Source: Sphingomonas sp. PP-F2F-G114-C0414 (lineage in GTDB: Bacteria > Pseudomonadota > Alphaproteobacteria > Sphingomonadales > Sphingomonadaceae). Taken from it: a DNA stretch of 64,000 nucleotides. The DNA lies in the NCBI RefSeq assembly GCF_003688595.1, contig NZ_RCWT01000011.1, positions 1-64,000 of the forward strand. Reading direction: 5' to 3'. The position numbers and the translations under genes are program-made. The notes beneath the pieces are model-generated. The model did no database searches, was not told the origin of the DNA, and saw nothing but the letters and a program-made list of their open reading frames with translations. Positions 63,125-64,000 of the stretch are shown here, in pieces (the stretch's first letter is position 1; every line of letters begins with the position of its first letter).

Positions 63125-63907
63125 TCACGCGGTCAGGGCATCCACGAGCGCGCGGACTTTCTTCTGGCGCCACTGCGGGAGTGGCGCAACGAGCCAGTAC
63201 CCCCCCTTCGAGGGCTGCGACTCCCCGATAAGCCGTACGCGGGCCTGCGCCAGATCGCGCCGCGCGAGCAGTTCGGGCACCGTCGCCCGACCAAGCCCCG
63301 CCGCCGCCGCGTCGATCGCGAGTCCGGCATCGGTGACGCGGACTAGCGCTACGCCGTCTTCACCGGACCATGCGATCGCGGCTTCGCTATCCGTGCCGGG
63401 CTTGGCGATCGTCACCATGCCTTCGGATTCGAGCGCCTCGCCCTCGTGCTCGCCGGGGCCATCGCCCCAGCGGATCGCGAGGTCGAGATTGGCTTCGGTG
63501 AAGTCGACATTCTCGTCGGCGGTGATCAGCACGAAGCGCAACTCGGGATCGGCCTCGGCGATCTGCGCTAGCCGTGGCATCAGCCATTTCTCGGTCAGGT
63601 CGCGCGGCGCGGCGATCGTCAGCGATTTAGAGGACTGCCCCGCCTGCATCGCGCGAACCGCTTCCTCGAACTGGAGGAACCCGCCACGGAGCGCGCCTAG
63701 ACCCGCTTCCGCCTCAGGCGTCAGTTCCAGCCCGCGCGTGGTGCGGCGGAACAGCACGACGCCAAGAGTATCCTCCAGCGCGCGGATCTGCTGGCCGACC
63801 GCGGCCGGCGTCACCGCGAGTTCGTCCGCAGCGCGCGTGAACGACAGATGCCGCGCCGCAGCGTCGAGCACGCGCAGGCCGTTGAGCGGGAGATGCGTGC
63901 GCTTCAA
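63125..63907 (-). CDS. LysR-family transcriptional regulator (GcvA-like)
   Basis: A 260-residue regulator with an N-terminal helix-turn-helix (LNGLRVLDAAARHLSFTRAADELAVTPAAVGQQIRALE) and a substrate-binding domain with WLMPRLAQIAEADPELRF and DLAIRWGDG, typical of the GcvA-like group. Target unknown. The TTG at 63907 overlaps the apaG stop as TTGA, suggesting translational coupling; no better start is nearby. Confidence 0.88.
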   Translation of the reverse strand: MKRTHLPLNGLRVLDAAARHLSFTRAADELAVTPAAVGQQIRALEDTLGVVLFRRTTRGLELTPEAEAGLGALRGGFLQFEEAVRAMQAGQSSKSLTIAAPRDLTEKWLMPRLAQIAEADPELRFVLITADENVDFTEANLDLAIRWGDGPGEHEGEALESEGMVTIAKPGTDSEAAIAWSGEDGVALVRVTDAGLAIDAAAAGLGRATVPELLARRDLAQARVRLIGESQPSKGGYWLVAPLPQWRQKKVRALVDALTA

Positions 63908-64000
63908 TTGAGCACCGCGGGGGCGAACAGCGAGAAGCGGGGAATCTCGACCGCGAACACGGCGCCGTCTTCACGGACCATCTGGTAGCTCCCCTGCATC
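63904..64000 (-). CDS. apaG: ApaG, 3' end only (cut by window edge)
   Basis: The last 31 residues and stop of a minus-strand gene are present, with GSYQMVREDGAVFAVEIPRF and ending APAVLN. This fits the C-terminal strand of ApaG, a small Co/Mg-binding FnIII-like protein. The 5' part lies beyond 64000. Identification rests on this short segment only. The stop overlaps the TTG start of the LysR gene. Confidence 0.7.
   Translation of the reverse strand, partial: MQGSYQMVREDGAVFAVEIPRFSLFAPAVLN

Overview
The window reads as the chromosome of a high-GC alphaproteobacterium, most likely a Sphingomonas or close relative (Sphingomonadales). The evidence is a gcrA-type cell-cycle regulator, FliX divergent from flgI (the Caulobacter-type arrangement), a petABC bc1 operon followed by apt, a very large TonB-dependent receptor linked to tryptophan-halogenase-like genes, and many palindromic intergenic repeats. 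No rRNA, tRNA, CRISPR array, insertion sequence or phage gene was recognised.

Region 1 (0.3-15.2 kb) is motility and signalling. Two chemoreceptors with almost identical signalling halves and terminators flank an alginate-export-type outer-membrane barrel. A flagellar cluster follows: flgN-like, flgJ, flgI, flhB, fliR, fliQ, fliE and flgC on the minus strand, with fliX and then fliN-fliO-fliP on the plus strand. It covers basal-body and export-gate parts. A FixJ-like regulator with a degenerate receiver and an HD-GYP c-di-GMP phosphodiesterase complete the region.

Region 2 (15.5-27.2 kb) is the most unusual part. A 1158-residue TonB-dependent receptor is divergent from a tightly coupled run of three flavin-dependent halogenase-family genes, the middle one lacking catalytic residues. 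A JmjC/cupin-8 gene follows on the same strand, a second JmjC gene lies on the opposite strand, and then a secreted GH5 glycosidase. It looks like an uptake locus with paired FAD and Fe(II)/2-oxoglutarate modifying enzymes. The substrate cannot be read from the sequence.

Region 3 (27.2-39.6 kb) is metabolic: a CaiB/BaiF CoA-transferase, a CPA1 Na+/H+ antiporter, a 2-hydroxyacid dehydrogenase, and a uxaC-uxuB-kdgK operon for glucuronate catabolism without uxuA. A Met/His-rich outer-membrane protein with a small Cys/His-containing exported protein (possibly metal related), an NPP-type phosphodiesterase lipoprotein and a MaoC hydratase follow.

Region 4 (39.8-64 kb) is mostly housekeeping: apt, petABC, trmL, hemF, lipB, queC-queE, hslO, argD-argF, parE, gcrA, an ABC-2 permease with a class-A-beta-lactamase-like hydrolase, and an apaG-lysR-GNAT run cut by the window edge. 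The intergenic gaps between about 37 and 62.5 kb carry at least four families of long imperfect palindromes. Starts were chosen from ribosome-binding sites, overlaps and N-terminal family features; several are GTG or TTG.
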